From positions 392,074 through 456,073 of the forward strand of contig NZ_FMZO01000003.1 in the NCBI RefSeq assembly GCF_900101395.1: a stretch of 64,000 nt of DNA, given 5' to 3'. Below the pieces are notes generated by a model, which saw only the letters and a program-made list of their open reading frames with translations, was not told where the DNA came from and did no database searches. Below are positions 26,255-35,022 of this stretch, in pieces (positions within the stretch are counted from its first letter, which is position 1; each line of letters opens with the position of its first letter). The translations under genes were made by a program, and so were the position numbers. The stretch is from Niabella drilacis. Lineage in GTDB: Bacteria; Bacteroidota; Bacteroidia; Chitinophagales; Chitinophagaceae.

Positions 26255-26955
26255 TAATGTTTTTTTGAAACCATTAAAATGGTGACGCCTGGCATTTTTT
26301 TCCAGAATTGTACATCGCTTTTCTTGTAGCAAATGGCAATCTTTTGTATTGCTTTTTCCAGTAACAACCTGTCCGTGTGGTTATCGCTCATTGCCACACT
26401 GATTATTTCTGAATGAGGAATTATTGCTTCTACAGCTTTTGTTTTTTCCCCGGTAAGATCGCACTGAATCCTGCCTGTGTATACATTGTCTTTTATTTCA
26501 AGACTGGTAGCTACATAGTGATTGGCACTAAGCTTTTTCGAAATGATTAAGGCTACCGGTTCAATAGTGGATGAAGCCAGAATGATTTTTTCATTATCAA
26601 ACCGGCTTAATAGTTCGTGCGTTTGTCTTATTTTTAAATTACTGAGGTCCTCTGCATAAAACTCCTCGGCCCACTGTTCCATCTCTTTTGTAGAAACTCC
26701 TTTGAATAGTTTCAGCGCTCTGGCTTTGAGGTGGTCTTTTCCACTGATCTTTTGCAAAAGCGCCAACGCATAAAAAAAGGGGCTTTTTCTTGACTGGAAT
26801 AACTGGTATATCCTTATTGTTTTTGCGGGGATCTTCTGTTTACGTATGCAAAATCTGATAAAATCAAAGGTGGTATTGGCATAGAAAAGCGTATCGCAGA
26901 TATCACTTACAATATAACCAGTGTATGCTGGAGACATAATTGCTAAAGAAATCAT
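26254..26955 (-). CDS. HAD-superfamily phosphatase-like protein
   Basis: This 233-residue protein fits the HAD-IB type: motif I is SDICDTLFYANTTFDF (near 17), a helical cap follows, motif II is ASST (near 127), and motif III/IV lies around SVAMSDNHTD. In motif I the second aspartate of DxDxT is Cys, with Asp one place later (DICDT), so the usual acid/base residue is changed. It overlaps the small gene upstream by 4 bp and the UbiA-like gene downstream by one base. The pair may make and dephosphorylate a polyprenyl-phospho-sugar; this is inferred from family context. Confidence 0.65.
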   Translation of the reverse strand: MISLAIMSPAYTGYIVSDICDTLFYANTTFDFIRFCIRKQKIPAKTIRIYQLFQSRKSPFFYALALLQKISGKDHLKARALKLFKGVSTKEMEQWAEEFYAEDLSNLKIRQTHELLSRFDNEKIILASSTIEPVALIISKKLSANHYVATSLEIKDNVYTGRIQCDLTGEKTKAVEAIIPHSEIISVAMSDNHTDRLLLEKAIQKIAICYKKSDVQFWKKMPGVTILMVSKKH

Positions 26956-27206
26956 GAACTCATAAGTTTTGTGACAGGGAGCTGGCTTTTATACTGCAGC
27001 TGGATATTTTTGTATATATAAAGGTTCATGCCTCTGGTTTGCTGATGAATAAATGAATTATGCTCAAAAATAACACAACTGTTTGATTTGAAAAAAACGG
27101 TGACCTTTCTGTTCCGGGGAGATGATCTGCTGACGACAGATTTTTCAGATATCGGGGGGGCATACTTATAATGGAAAATATCCCATTGGTGGTTTTCTAT
27201 ATTCAC
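26952..27206 (-). CDS. Small protein of unknown function, possible gene
   Basis: An 84-residue frame fills the gap between the formyltransferase stop (5 bp away) and the HAD gene, overlapping the latter by an ATGA-type junction. I recognise no domain, signal or membrane helix. The start is GTG with no clear ribosome-binding site. The tight fit in the operon argues for translation; the unremarkable composition argues for caution. A long untranslated gap of 255 bp would be odd in this otherwise compact operon. Confidence 0.35.
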   Translation of the reverse strand: MNIENHQWDIFHYKYAPPISEKSVVSRSSPRNRKVTVFFKSNSCVIFEHNSFIHQQTRGMNLYIYKNIQLQYKSQLPVTKLMSS

Positions 27207-27210
27207 TGGG

Positions 27211-27981
27211 TTATTTTATTCTTTTTAAAAAATAACTATAAAGATACTGAAAAAAGGAGGGATGATACCAAAGATAACTTGGGCCAGTTGTTCTTTGAGA
27301 CATTAAAGTTCCCTCAAAATATGCGGTTATACAGCGTTTTAATCCGCCGACTCCTTTTACTAATTGCAAGTAAGGATAGGTGGCAAAATTATCTTTTTTC
27401 TCAGGGGTGATCTGCTCCTGGTAGAGGACATCTCCTGTATCAATTCCGGGGTCAACAAAGTGTACCGTTACTCCACAGTGCATTGGGTCCTGGTTGGCCA
27501 GAGCCCAATAAGCGCCGTGCACGCCCCGGTATTTTGGGGTGATACCGGCATGGATATTAATAAACCTGCAGCCAACGGCAGTGAGCACTTTTTTTGAAAC
27601 AATACGGGTACCGCTCAACAGGACCAGGTCAGGTGCTGCTGCTTTCAAATATGCAATAACCTCATTACTATTTACAGAGATAACCTGTTTGATCCGTTCT
27701 TCGGGAATTGCCTGCGTGCTGAGCCCGTTATCATCAATAATGTTCCTGATCCGCTTTTTTGATAAAAAGGCAATGGGTTTTGCCAGTAAAATCATAAACC
27801 CGAGTTGTCCGGCTACCTTTAAAACCCCCAGTTTCTTTACCCTTCTTTTTAGAAAAAGTCTTATCCCCTCTTTTTGTTCAATAATAACCTTTTCAATACA
27901 ATAGTCATCTTTAAGATGGTTAAAGATGATGGTGGTGGAGTCGCAGGCAGTAGCCAGTAAAATGATTTTTTTAGTTTTCAT
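27211..27981 (-). CDS. Formyltransferase family protein (sugar N-formyltransferase candidate)
   Basis: This 256-residue protein has the formyltransferase core of Fmt/ArnA-type enzymes: NIHAGITPKYRG (Asn and His of the catalytic triad, near 137-148) and DPGIDTGDVL (the Asp, near 178). It lacks the C-terminal tRNA-binding domain of Fmt. In polysaccharide loci such enzymes use N10-formyl-tetrahydrofolate to formylate an amino group on a nucleotide-linked amino sugar. The start overlaps the end of the deacetylase gene by 11 bp. Confidence 0.8.
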   Translation of the reverse strand: MKTKKIILLATACDSTTIIFNHLKDDYCIEKVIIEQKEGIRLFLKRRVKKLGVLKVAGQLGFMILLAKPIAFLSKKRIRNIIDDNGLSTQAIPEERIKQVISVNSNEVIAYLKAAAPDLVLLSGTRIVSKKVLTAVGCRFINIHAGITPKYRGVHGAYWALANQDPMHCGVTVHFVDPGIDTGDVLYQEQITPEKKDNFATYPYLQLVKGVGGLKRCITAYFEGTLMSQRTTGPSYLWYHPSFFQYLYSYFLKRIK

Positions 27982-28960
27982 TTAAGATGCGAGATGTTAT
28001 ATGTGACATGGTTTCGCTGCAGAAGTGATATTTTTCTTTTAAAAAAGCGTAGTGTTGCAGCAATTGCTCTAGGGAGGCCATATTGTTTTTCAGGTTTGTT
28101 CCAAAATTATGCGGGTGCCACCAGAGATGAAAAACAAGGTTATTTTTTGCGGCATGCGTCATACTGTTTTTTATCCGGGTAATTTTTAGCGGCTCTAAAA
28201 AGCGCAGTTTTTTTGAGTAAGGTCTTAAGAAGCGACTGGCGGGAAGGTTTACAGGCACTGCCCGGGTGACGTCGCTGATGCTGTAACAATTATGCCCGGA
28301 AAGGTTGACATAGGAATCCAGTAATTTCAGTATTTTACGGGGATAATTGGTGTGATCGCTATTTTTAACCTGGTAGATCCAGCTTTTTTCATTGCCACGG
28401 ACACAAGTAAAGCCTAATGCTGTACATACAGACAAATAGGCATCATTAAACTGGTTACGAGGAAATACCAGGGATGTCAGGATTAAACCATCCGATTGTG
28501 CCACCGATTGTGCCATTTGCAGATCTTCCTGAAAGTCTTCAAGGGTTTGTCCGTCTTCGAGACAATAATAGTGTGAAAAAGTATGTGAGGCTATCTCTTG
28601 TTCAGGATGACGCCTGATAGTGTCAAGGAGACTGGCGCCATAATAGTATTCGTCGGTGTCAAAGGGCTCTGCTAAAAAGGTAAAGTGATCATGATAAGGG
28701 GAAAGCCTGCTATTGGTATAGTTTGGAACTTTCGCCGGAAGCATGCGGAGGAAATCCTCTTTTTCCCGGAGAAAAAGAAAACCAACGGTTGCAAAAGTGG
28801 CCCGGATATTATACTTTTTAAACAGGTTCAATAATGCAGGGATAACGTTTTTTACATTCTTTACATTGGTCCCATAGGTATCCTGTGTTTTTGAATCACG
28901 AACGCCCCACCATAATTCAAAGTCCAGTGAAATAATAAAAGATCCCCGTTGCGCTGTCAT
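27971..28960 (-). CDS. Polysaccharide deacetylase family protein (NodB-like)
   Basis: This 329-residue protein begins with SFIISLDFELWWG, the first CE4/NodB motif with Asp and Glu in place of the usual DD. It has HTFSH (near 125) as the zinc-binding HxxxH, and ends with LVFHLWWHPHNFG. No signal peptide or membrane helix is seen, so it would act in the cytoplasm on lipid-linked or nucleotide sugars. It starts 4 bp after the polymerase-like gene and overlaps the formyltransferase: removal of an N-acetyl group followed by N-formylation would be a coherent pair. Confidence 0.8.
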   Translation of the reverse strand: MTAQRGSFIISLDFELWWGVRDSKTQDTYGTNVKNVKNVIPALLNLFKKYNIRATFATVGFLFLREKEDFLRMLPAKVPNYTNSRLSPYHDHFTFLAEPFDTDEYYYGASLLDTIRRHPEQEIASHTFSHYYCLEDGQTLEDFQEDLQMAQSVAQSDGLILTSLVFPRNQFNDAYLSVCTALGFTCVRGNEKSWIYQVKNSDHTNYPRKILKLLDSYVNLSGHNCYSISDVTRAVPVNLPASRFLRPYSKKLRFLEPLKITRIKNSMTHAAKNNLVFHLWWHPHNFGTNLKNNMASLEQLLQHYAFLKEKYHFCSETMSHITSRILNEN

Positions 28961-28964
28961 ACCA

Positions 28965-30317
28965 TTAAATATTAAAAAATTTCAGGAGCGGTTTATTCAG
29001 TGGCCTGTTTTTATAATAGATCAGTAAAATACTCATCGCATAAAAAGGCAGGCAGGGGATCTTATATCGTGAAAGGGTTCCAAAATTGCCGGTACTGATG
29101 CCCACTGCAAACGCAAAAACGATGGCAAAGATCAGGCAGAACTGGATGGTGGGGTCGGTTGAAATAGTGTGCCAGCATCGTTTAACTCCTACTGTGACCA
29201 GAGCCCTGATAGTTAAAATAAGGAATAAAAAAGCCTCCAGCGCCGAAGCGAGGATAATCAGCTTTTTGGACTCCCATAAATAAGGTCTGAACAACGTAAC
29301 ATTTACAGCCATCGGGAATTTCAATAACATATCTTCAAGGCCATTTATTTTTCCTAAATCATAAGCAGAGCCTTCCTCCCCGGACGAATACTGGATCCAA
29401 TCGCGGGTTGTTTGGGCAGTCTGTTCAATATTCTCAAGAGAGTACCCTCCCAGAGAATTCTTCCCTAACGAGGTCATTATAAAGAGAGAACCGGCAACAG
29501 CCATCGATAGAGCAATAAGTTTTACAAGGAACCTACTGGCTGTATTCCCTATCCTGCTGGTATAAACGGAAAGCACCCAGATTATCAGGGCAGGTACAAA
29601 AGCAACCAATATATAGAGCTTTACCCGGGCTACCATTAGGAAACTAAGAATGGTCAACAGAATATTGCCTGTTTTAAAATTCTTTTGGATCAGCATCTGG
29701 AATATGCCATAGGTAAGCCAGCCCAGGCCAAAAAGACAGATGGTGTCCTTAAAGACCCCCGATCCCCATACCACCACGCTGGGAATAAAAAGAACGGCAA
29801 CGGCTACCGGCCTTACCAGGTCCGGATAGATCCGCGCAAACGTGCGGAACAGCGCCCACATGCCGGTGAAGGAAAGGGCCGCAAAGATTGCTGCAATGGG
29901 CAGGTAAGTGGTGCCGAGTGGAAGGCCTAAAAAGGCAGCCAGTGCGGCAACACTATAGCTGGAAGGGTCCTGGTACCAGTACATTCCATTGATATAGTCG
30001 TAGTAGCCAAGGGTGCTTTCATTCGGAATATGAAGTAAAAGGCTGAACCATTTCAACGGAGAATCCTCAAAGGCGCTGTTAATGATCCGGGCATCGTGAA
30101 AAAAGTTCATCGTATCGCCTCCCTTATAATAGTATTCATACACCATTCCGATAAACACAGCGCCTGCGATCTTTAGTGTTAGCCCGGTAATAAAATAAGG
30201 CCGGTAAGGATGGCCTGAGGGGTAATGCCGGTTGCGGTACCGGAAAGCGATGCCATAAATGGCGGCTAACACAAAGGGAAGGATCGCATAATCCAGGATC
30301 GTTATATTGGGAGCCAT
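28965..30317 (-). CDS. Polytopic membrane protein, candidate Wzy polymerase
   Basis: This 450-residue protein has about ten to twelve membrane helices and a long extramembrane loop (about 285-335). The C-terminal GTLSRYKIPCLPFYAMSILL is typical of the 'GTxxRYxxPxxPF' ending seen in capsule-locus membrane proteins of Bacteroidetes. No other polymerase candidate is in the locus, so Wzy is the best guess; a GT-C-type transferase is the alternative. It leads the minus-strand operon; the divergent gene's start is 91 bp away. Confidence 0.6.
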   Translation of the reverse strand: MAPNITILDYAILPFVLAAIYGIAFRYRNRHYPSGHPYRPYFITGLTLKIAGAVFIGMVYEYYYKGGDTMNFFHDARIINSAFEDSPLKWFSLLLHIPNESTLGYYDYINGMYWYQDPSSYSVAALAAFLGLPLGTTYLPIAAIFAALSFTGMWALFRTFARIYPDLVRPVAVAVLFIPSVVVWGSGVFKDTICLFGLGWLTYGIFQMLIQKNFKTGNILLTILSFLMVARVKLYILVAFVPALIIWVLSVYTSRIGNTASRFLVKLIALSMAVAGSLFIMTSLGKNSLGGYSLENIEQTAQTTRDWIQYSSGEEGSAYDLGKINGLEDMLLKFPMAVNVTLFRPYLWESKKLIILASALEAFLFLILTIRALVTVGVKRCWHTISTDPTIQFCLIFAIVFAFAVGISTGNFGTLSRYKIPCLPFYAMSILLIYYKNRPLNKPLLKFFNI

Positions 30318-30380
30318 CTGCAGCGGGTATTAAATAGGGGATAAAAATAAAGCATTCTCTCAAAAGTCCATCCAATGATT

Positions 30381-30388
30381 TAGTTTTG
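30381..30388 (+). promoter_or_regulatory. Bacteroidetes -7 element of the UXS-type gene
   Basis: TAGTTTTG fits TAnnTTTG and lies 20 bp before the ATG at 30409; the longer in-frame GTG at 30388 overlaps it and is rejected as a start. A minus-strand TATTTTTA at 30342-30349 may serve the divergent operon. Confidence 0.5.
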
Positions 30389-30408
30389 TGGCTCTTAGGA
30401 TTTTAAAT

Positions 30409-31389
30409 ATGAAAAAAAGCGTTTTAATTACCGGGGCGGCCGGTTTCCTGGGCTCGCATCTCTGTGATCAGTTTATTACAAAAGGATACCGGGTGGTAGC
30501 TATGGATAACCTGATCACCGGGGATCTGAAGAACCTGGAACATTTATTCCCCAACCCGGATTTTGAATTTTATCATCACGATATTACCAAATACATCCAC
30601 GTTCCGGGAACACTGGATTATATCCTGCACTTTGCCTCCCCGGCCAGCCCGATCGATTATCTGAAGATCCCGATACAGACGCTGAAAGTGGGCGCCATGG
30701 GCACCCATAACTGCCTGGGACTGGCAAAGGATAAAAAAGCGCGGATCCTGGTAGCCTCTACCAGTGAAGTATATGGAGACCCGCTGGTGCACCCGCAGCC
30801 GGAAACCTATTGGGGCAATGTGAACCCTATCGGGCCCCGCGGAGTTTATGATGAGGCCAAACGCTATATGGAGTCTATTACCATGGCCTATCATACCTTC
30901 CATAAGGTAGATACGCGGATCGTCCGCATCTTTAATACCTATGGCCCTCGGATGCGCCTCAATGATGGCCGGGCCCTGCCGGCTTTTATAGGGCAGGCTT
31001 TAAGAGGGGAGGATATTACCGTATTTGGTGAGGGCACGCAAACACGCAGCTTTTGCTACGTATCGGACCTGGTGGAAGGTATTTACCGGTTATTGCTGAG
31101 CGATTATACAGGGCCGGTGAATATCGGGAACCCCAACGAAGTTTCGCTGAGGAGCTTTGCAGAAGAAGTGCTGGCGCTGACCGGCAATAAAGTAAAGATC
31201 GTTAACAGGCCCCTGCCCGTGGATGACCCCAAACAGCGGCAGCCCGATATTACCCTGGCAAAAAAATTGCTGGACTGGGCCCCCGTTGTTTCAAGAAAGG
31301 AAGGGCTGGAGAAAACCTATAATTATTTCAGGAGCCTTCCGGAAGCGGAATGGCACCGGCAACCCAAAGAGTTTTTAAGCAGTAAATAG
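30409..31389 (+). CDS. UDP-glucuronate decarboxylase (UDP-xylose synthase) type SDR
   Basis: This 326-residue extended SDR has [14 protein letters not shown] (NAD site), [26 protein letters not shown] and [11 protein letters not shown], which provides the YxxxK motif. The motif set is that of UXS enzymes, which convert UDP-glucuronate to UDP-xylose. It would supply pentose for the polymer, or for a polyprenyl-phospho-pentose made by the HAD/UbiA pair. No UDP-glucose 6-dehydrogenase lies in the window. It stands as a single gene between the minus-strand operon and a repeat-rich spacer. Confidence 0.88.
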   Translation: MKKSVLITGAAGFLGSHLCDQFITKGYRVVAMDNLITGDLKNLEHLFPNPDFEFYHHDITKYIHVPGTLDYILHFASPASPIDYLKIPIQTLKVGAMGTHNCLGLAKDKKARILVASTSEVYGDPLVHPQPETYWGNVNPIGPRGVYDEAKRYMESITMAYHTFHKVDTRIVRIFNTYGPRMRLNDGRALPAFIGQALRGEDITVFGEGTQTRSFCYVSDLVEGIYRLLLSDYTGPVNIGNPNEVSLRSFAEEVLALTGNKVKIVNRPLPVDDPKQRQPDITLAKKLLDWAPVVSRKEGLEKTYNYFRSLPEAEWHRQPKEFLSSK

Positions 31390-31689
31390 ATATTCCCGGT
31401 CTTGTCCGCCCCGGGTAAACCTGGCTACGACTCCTTTCCCTGAACGTTCGCAACGCTGGGAGCGTAACACTGTGGAAGAAAAACAGTAATGCCTCCGCAA
31501 ACGGGCCGCCTGCTTGTGAAAAGTCTTTATAGTGGTTAAAGGCCAAAGCTGCAGCGCAGCATCGCTTTTATTAGCAACGAACAGGCGATGGAACAGCGGT
31601 GCAGCGCACCGGTACTATAAGCCTCCCCCGAAAAGATTCCCGCCGCGCTGCGGCTACGGGTAAGTCCCTGGGTGTTCTTGTTGCCATTA

Positions 31690-31806
31690 TTTGCGGCGCA
31701 CTGCGCCTGCTATCAAAAGATCAGGTCCTTTTCGGCCTCCAAAGGCTTATTCATACTACATTTTATGGCAATAGACCTGCTTTTGATCTTGACGCACATG
31801 CGATCG
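31690..31806 (+). repeat. Dispersed repeat, copy B
   Basis: Matches copy A at the window start along about 117 bp and ends in the CTTGACGCACATGCGA motif. The preceding 31540-31689 (GC-rich, with several GCGCTGCG-like words) may belong to the same repeat, since copy A is cut there. The whole 31390-32117 spacer has no gene I can support; small inverted repeats occur at 31900-31980. Confidence 0.8.
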
Positions 31807-32030
31807 CTATCGGGATGGCAGGGCAAAATAAAGACTTTTGAACCTCCGTGAAATTGTCAGGACCTGGCAAACGCGCGGCTCCATTGAAGCCTGGTTGATC
31901 AAAACGCCCCCATTTGCCATAAACACAACACTCCTCAGGAGCTGATCAGTGTTGAAATCAGATGCGTTTGCCGGGGGCGCTATGTAATTTTTCATCATCT
32001 TTTCATAAAACTTTCTTACCTTGTGCATCA

Positions 32031-32068
32031 GGCCCTGTCAGTTCTGAGAAGAACAGGGCTATTTTTAT
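32031..32068 (+). terminator. Terminator-like hairpin before the GT4 gene
   Basis: GGCCCTGT pairs with ACAGGGCT around a 14-nt loop and is followed by ATTTTTATTT. The nearest upstream plus-strand gene is over 600 bp away and the next gene starts 50 bp downstream, so it may end an unseen transcript or act as an attenuator in the GT4 leader. Confidence 0.55.
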
Positions 32069-32117
32069 TTAATGAAACCTGATATTTTATTCCGTACCGG
32101 CGTAAATTTTTTTAAAA

Positions 32118-33380
32118 ATGCCCAAAATACTGCGTATTCACAACCGGCTGATCACGGGAGGGCCGGTTTATAATGTATTGAATCTTACCAAATTCCTGGA
32201 ACCTGACTTTGAAACACTGCTGGTGGTGGGGGAAAAGGAACATCATGAGCAGGATGCCGGCTTTATTGCAGAAAGAATGGGCATCCGGCCACTCCTGGTC
32301 CCGGAAATGGGACGTGCGGTTCATCCGCTAAAGGATTATAAAGCCTATCACAAGATTACTGAGATCATTAAATGGTTCAAGCCGGATATTGTGCACACGC
32401 ACGCTGCAAAGCCGGGTGCTGTAGGCCGGCTGGCCGCCTATCATATGAAGGTGCCTGTAGTGGTACATACCTATCACGGGCATGTCTTCCATTCCTATTT
32501 TAATAAGGCGAAAACACAGGTCTTTTTGAATATTGAACGCTACCTGGCAAAGAAGAGCACCGCATTGATCGCTATCAGCCCCGAACAGAAAACGGAGCTG
32601 AGCCATCAGTACCGCGTGGCAAAGGAAAACAAGTTTCGCATAGTTCCCCTGGGGTTTGAACTGGAGCGGTTTATGGAGAATCAGGAGGAAAAAAGAAAAG
32701 CTTTCCGCACTGAGTTTGGTTTGGCAGATGATGAGATTGCCATCGGCATTACCGGGCGGCTGGTTCCGGTAAAAAACCATGACCTGTTCCTGGAAGCACT
32801 GGCTTTTGTGCTGAAACACACTGCCAAAAAAGTAAAAGCATTCATTATAGGCGATGGAACATCCTGCCCGCATATCCAGGAAAAAGCCGCCGCTCTTCAT
32901 ATTCCTTTTGGCAGGAGCGGGGAAGCCTGCGGCGATCGGTCGCTGATCTTCACTTCCTGGAGATCGGATATGGATGTGGTTAATGCCGGACTCGATATTG
33001 TGTGCCTGACCTCGTTTAATGAGGGTACTCCCGTAAGCCTGATCGAAGCCCAGGCTGCCAACAAACCGATCGTGTCCACCAATGTAGGAGGCGTAAAGGA
33101 TGTGGTAAAGGAAGGAACTACCGCACTATTGGCCGGCATCCAGGATAAGCAAACCTTTTTTGATCACCTGCTGACCCTGGTAAATGATGACGAATGGCGA
33201 GCCGCTATGGGAAACAGCAGTACCGGTTTTATTACCGCTCGCTTTGGTGTAAAGAGACTGGCTTCCGATTTCAGGGACCTGTATTACTCCCTGCTGAGTG
33301 GTAAAACACAGCTGCAAAGGACTTACCCGGCCTTTCCGGAGCCACTCCGGGAGGTTCCCATGCATCATAACAGTGTATAA
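32118..33380 (+). CDS. GT4 family glycosyltransferase
   Basis: This 420-residue GT-B enzyme begins MPKILRIHNRLITGGPVYNV and has HTHAAKPGAVGRLAA. Its donor domain contains ITGRLVPVKNHDLFLEA, and the EX7E-type segment is FNEGTPVSLIEAQAAN (near 305). The overall look is that of WcaL/Pel-type GT4 enzymes that use UDP-sugars. It sits outside the compact operons, between the repeat-rich spacer and the CpsB-type phosphatase gene. Confidence 0.86.
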   Translation: MPKILRIHNRLITGGPVYNVLNLTKFLEPDFETLLVVGEKEHHEQDAGFIAERMGIRPLLVPEMGRAVHPLKDYKAYHKITEIIKWFKPDIVHTHAAKPGAVGRLAAYHMKVPVVVHTYHGHVFHSYFNKAKTQVFLNIERYLAKKSTALIAISPEQKTELSHQYRVAKENKFRIVPLGFELERFMENQEEKRKAFRTEFGLADDEIAIGITGRLVPVKNHDLFLEALAFVLKHTAKKVKAFIIGDGTSCPHIQEKAAALHIPFGRSGEACGDRSLIFTSWRSDMDVVNAGLDIVCLTSFNEGTPVSLIEAQAANKPIVSTNVGGVKDVVKEGTTALLAGIQDKQTFFDHLLTLVNDDEWRAAMGNSSTGFITARFGVKRLASDFRDLYYSLLSGKTQLQRTYPAFPEPLREVPMHHNSV

Positions 33381-33471
33381 AGCCCGCGGAGTTCAAAAGC
33401 GCCGGAAGCTGCCGGCACAGCCCGGGATCAGGCTTTTTCTGTTGAAGGGAGGCTGATTCGGGGTTAAAATT

Positions 33472-33479
33472 TATCTTTG
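33472..33479 (+). promoter_or_regulatory. -7 element before the CpsB-type phosphatase
   Basis: TATCTTTG matches TAnnTTTG exactly and lies 23 bp before the ATG at 33503. No good -33 TTTG is found at the usual distance. Confidence 0.45.
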
Positions 33480-33502
33480 TCTGCAATTTTCGTAAAAATT
33501 AT

Positions 33503-34243
33503 ATGTTCGGTCTTTTCTCCAGGAAAAACAGGAAGCTAAAAATGGATTACACCTTGATAGGGGCGGATATGCATTCCCACCTGCTACCGGGGATCGATGA
33601 CGGCTCCCCCGACCTGGAAACTTCCATTGCACTGGTCCGGCAGTTTAAAGAGCTGGGCTATACCAGGCTGATCACAACCCCGCATGTACTCTGGGACCTG
33701 TACAAAAATACACCGGATACGATCCGGTACCGCCTGGATGAGCTCCGGGAGGCGCTGACCGCCAACCAGGTTGATATAGAGATGGAGGCGGCAGCTGAGT
33801 ATTTCCTGGACGACCATGTGCTGGACCTGCTGCGGAAAAAGGAACGTCTGCTAACGCTTAAAGATGATCTTGTTTTAACGGAGTTCTCCACCATGTATCA
33901 GTCCATGTCTATGAAAAACATCCTGTTTGAGATGCAAATGGCGGGATACCGGCCCGTGCTGGCTCACCCGGAACGCTATGTATACTGGCATAAAAAATGG
34001 GATCTTTTTCATGAGATAAAAGAAAACGGCGTATTGTTCCAGCTGAACCTGCTTTCGGTAACAGGGGGCTACGGCTCCCGCGTGGAAGAGATTGCCCAAT
34101 ACCTGCTGGAGCACGATTTTTATTCCTTTGCAGGAACAGACCTGCATCATGAGGGACATATGGCCCGGTTACAAACACTGGAGATCCCGGAAAAGCTCCA
34201 GGAACTGCTTACCAGCGGAGCGCTTTTAAACCGGAGTCTGTAG
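33503..34243 (+). CDS. CpsB/CapC-type tyrosine-protein phosphatase (PHP domain)
   Basis: This 246-residue protein has the metal-binding start of the PHP fold (DMHSHLLPGIDDG, near 22-34), TTPHV (near 65), a central HPERY (near 155) and FAGTDLHH (near 215). CpsB-type phosphatases remove phosphate from the tyrosine tail of Wzc-like kinases, closing the cycle needed for polymer export. The kinase is 24 kb away at 6940, with its tyrosine-rich tail. A short basic N-terminal stretch precedes the domain; a second ATG at 33542 is possible. Confidence 0.86.
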   Translation: MFGLFSRKNRKLKMDYTLIGADMHSHLLPGIDDGSPDLETSIALVRQFKELGYTRLITTPHVLWDLYKNTPDTIRYRLDELREALTANQVDIEMEAAAEYFLDDHVLDLLRKKERLLTLKDDLVLTEFSTMYQSMSMKNILFEMQMAGYRPVLAHPERYVYWHKKWDLFHEIKENGVLFQLNLLSVTGGYGSRVEEIAQYLLEHDFYSFAGTDLHHEGHMARLQTLEIPEKLQELLTSGALLNRSL

Positions 34244-34424
34244 TTCCTGGCGGTTTGCTGTCCGCTACCAGACATCCTGCAACAATCTTCAACGATATCA
34301 AACCGGGAACCGGCCGTTGATGCTGTGAGAAATGAAACGGCGATCTGACTTAAACTTCGCAGCGGCGGGCAAAATGTCAGGCATTTTCAAACGGTAAACT
34401 TTTTGTTATAATTGGACGAATGGC

Positions 34425-34455
34425 TTTGCGTTTACCAGGTAAAGCTGTAATTTAG
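34425..34455 (+). promoter_or_regulatory. Promoter of the ECF sigma gene
   Basis: TTTG at 34425-34428, 19 bp, then TAATTTAG at 34448-34455: close to the Bacteroidetes -33/-7 pattern with one mismatch. The start would be near 34462, 17 nt before the ATG. Confidence 0.5.
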
Positions 34456-34478
34456 ACAAATTTCAAAAAAGGCGGGTT

Positions 34479-34979
34479 ATGGCAAATAAAGAATTTAATG
34501 AACTGTTGGTGGGCAATGCTGATTTCCTGAAACCCTTTGCTGTTAATCTTACAAAGAACTCAGAATCAGCCAATGATCTTTACCAGGAAACCTTGTACAA
34601 GGCACTGGCGAATTCGGAAAAATATAATTCCGGTACCAATATCAAAGCATGGCTGTTCACCATTATGCGGAATATCTTTATTAATGACTACCGCAGAAAT
34701 GTAAAACGCAAGACGATCCTGGACAGTACCCCGGAAGACTACCTGATCAATATGAGCCAGGTTTCTGTTGTCAATACGGCAGAAAGCTCCCTGAGAGAGA
34801 AAGAGATCAATGCAGCCATTGAGGGGCTTCCGGAAACATTCAAAATTCCCTTCCGTCTTTATTTTGAAGGATATAAATACCAGGAGATCGCCGAATACCT
34901 GCAGGAGCCCCTGGGTACCATCAAAAGCAGGATCCACTTTGCCCGTAAATTATTGAAGGAGCAGATCCGGAGGTATTGA
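34479..34979 (+). CDS. RNA polymerase ECF-type sigma factor
   Basis: This 166-residue protein has sigma region 2 (about 10-75, with DLYQETLYKAL and WLFTIMRNIFINDYR) and region 4 (about 110-165, with GYKYQEIAEYLQEPLGTIKSRIHFARKLL). It is the short soluble sigma of Bacteroidetes often described as SigR-like or as a group of ECF factors without a membrane anti-sigma. No anti-sigma or FecR-like gene follows, so control must be by expression or an unlinked partner. Confidence 0.88.
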   Translation: MANKEFNELLVGNADFLKPFAVNLTKNSESANDLYQETLYKALANSEKYNSGTNIKAWLFTIMRNIFINDYRRNVKRKTILDSTPEDYLINMSQVSVVNTAESSLREKEINAAIEGLPETFKIPFRLYFEGYKYQEIAEYLQEPLGTIKSRIHFARKLLKEQIRRY

Positions 34980-35022
34980 GCCGTTAGCGGTCAGTCTTCA
35001 GTTGTTACTTTCAGCCCTAAGT

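Noticed and set aside
31599-31841. 80-codon frame in the repeat-rich spacer
   Set aside because: It only translates the dispersed repeat; the frame is not kept in copy A.
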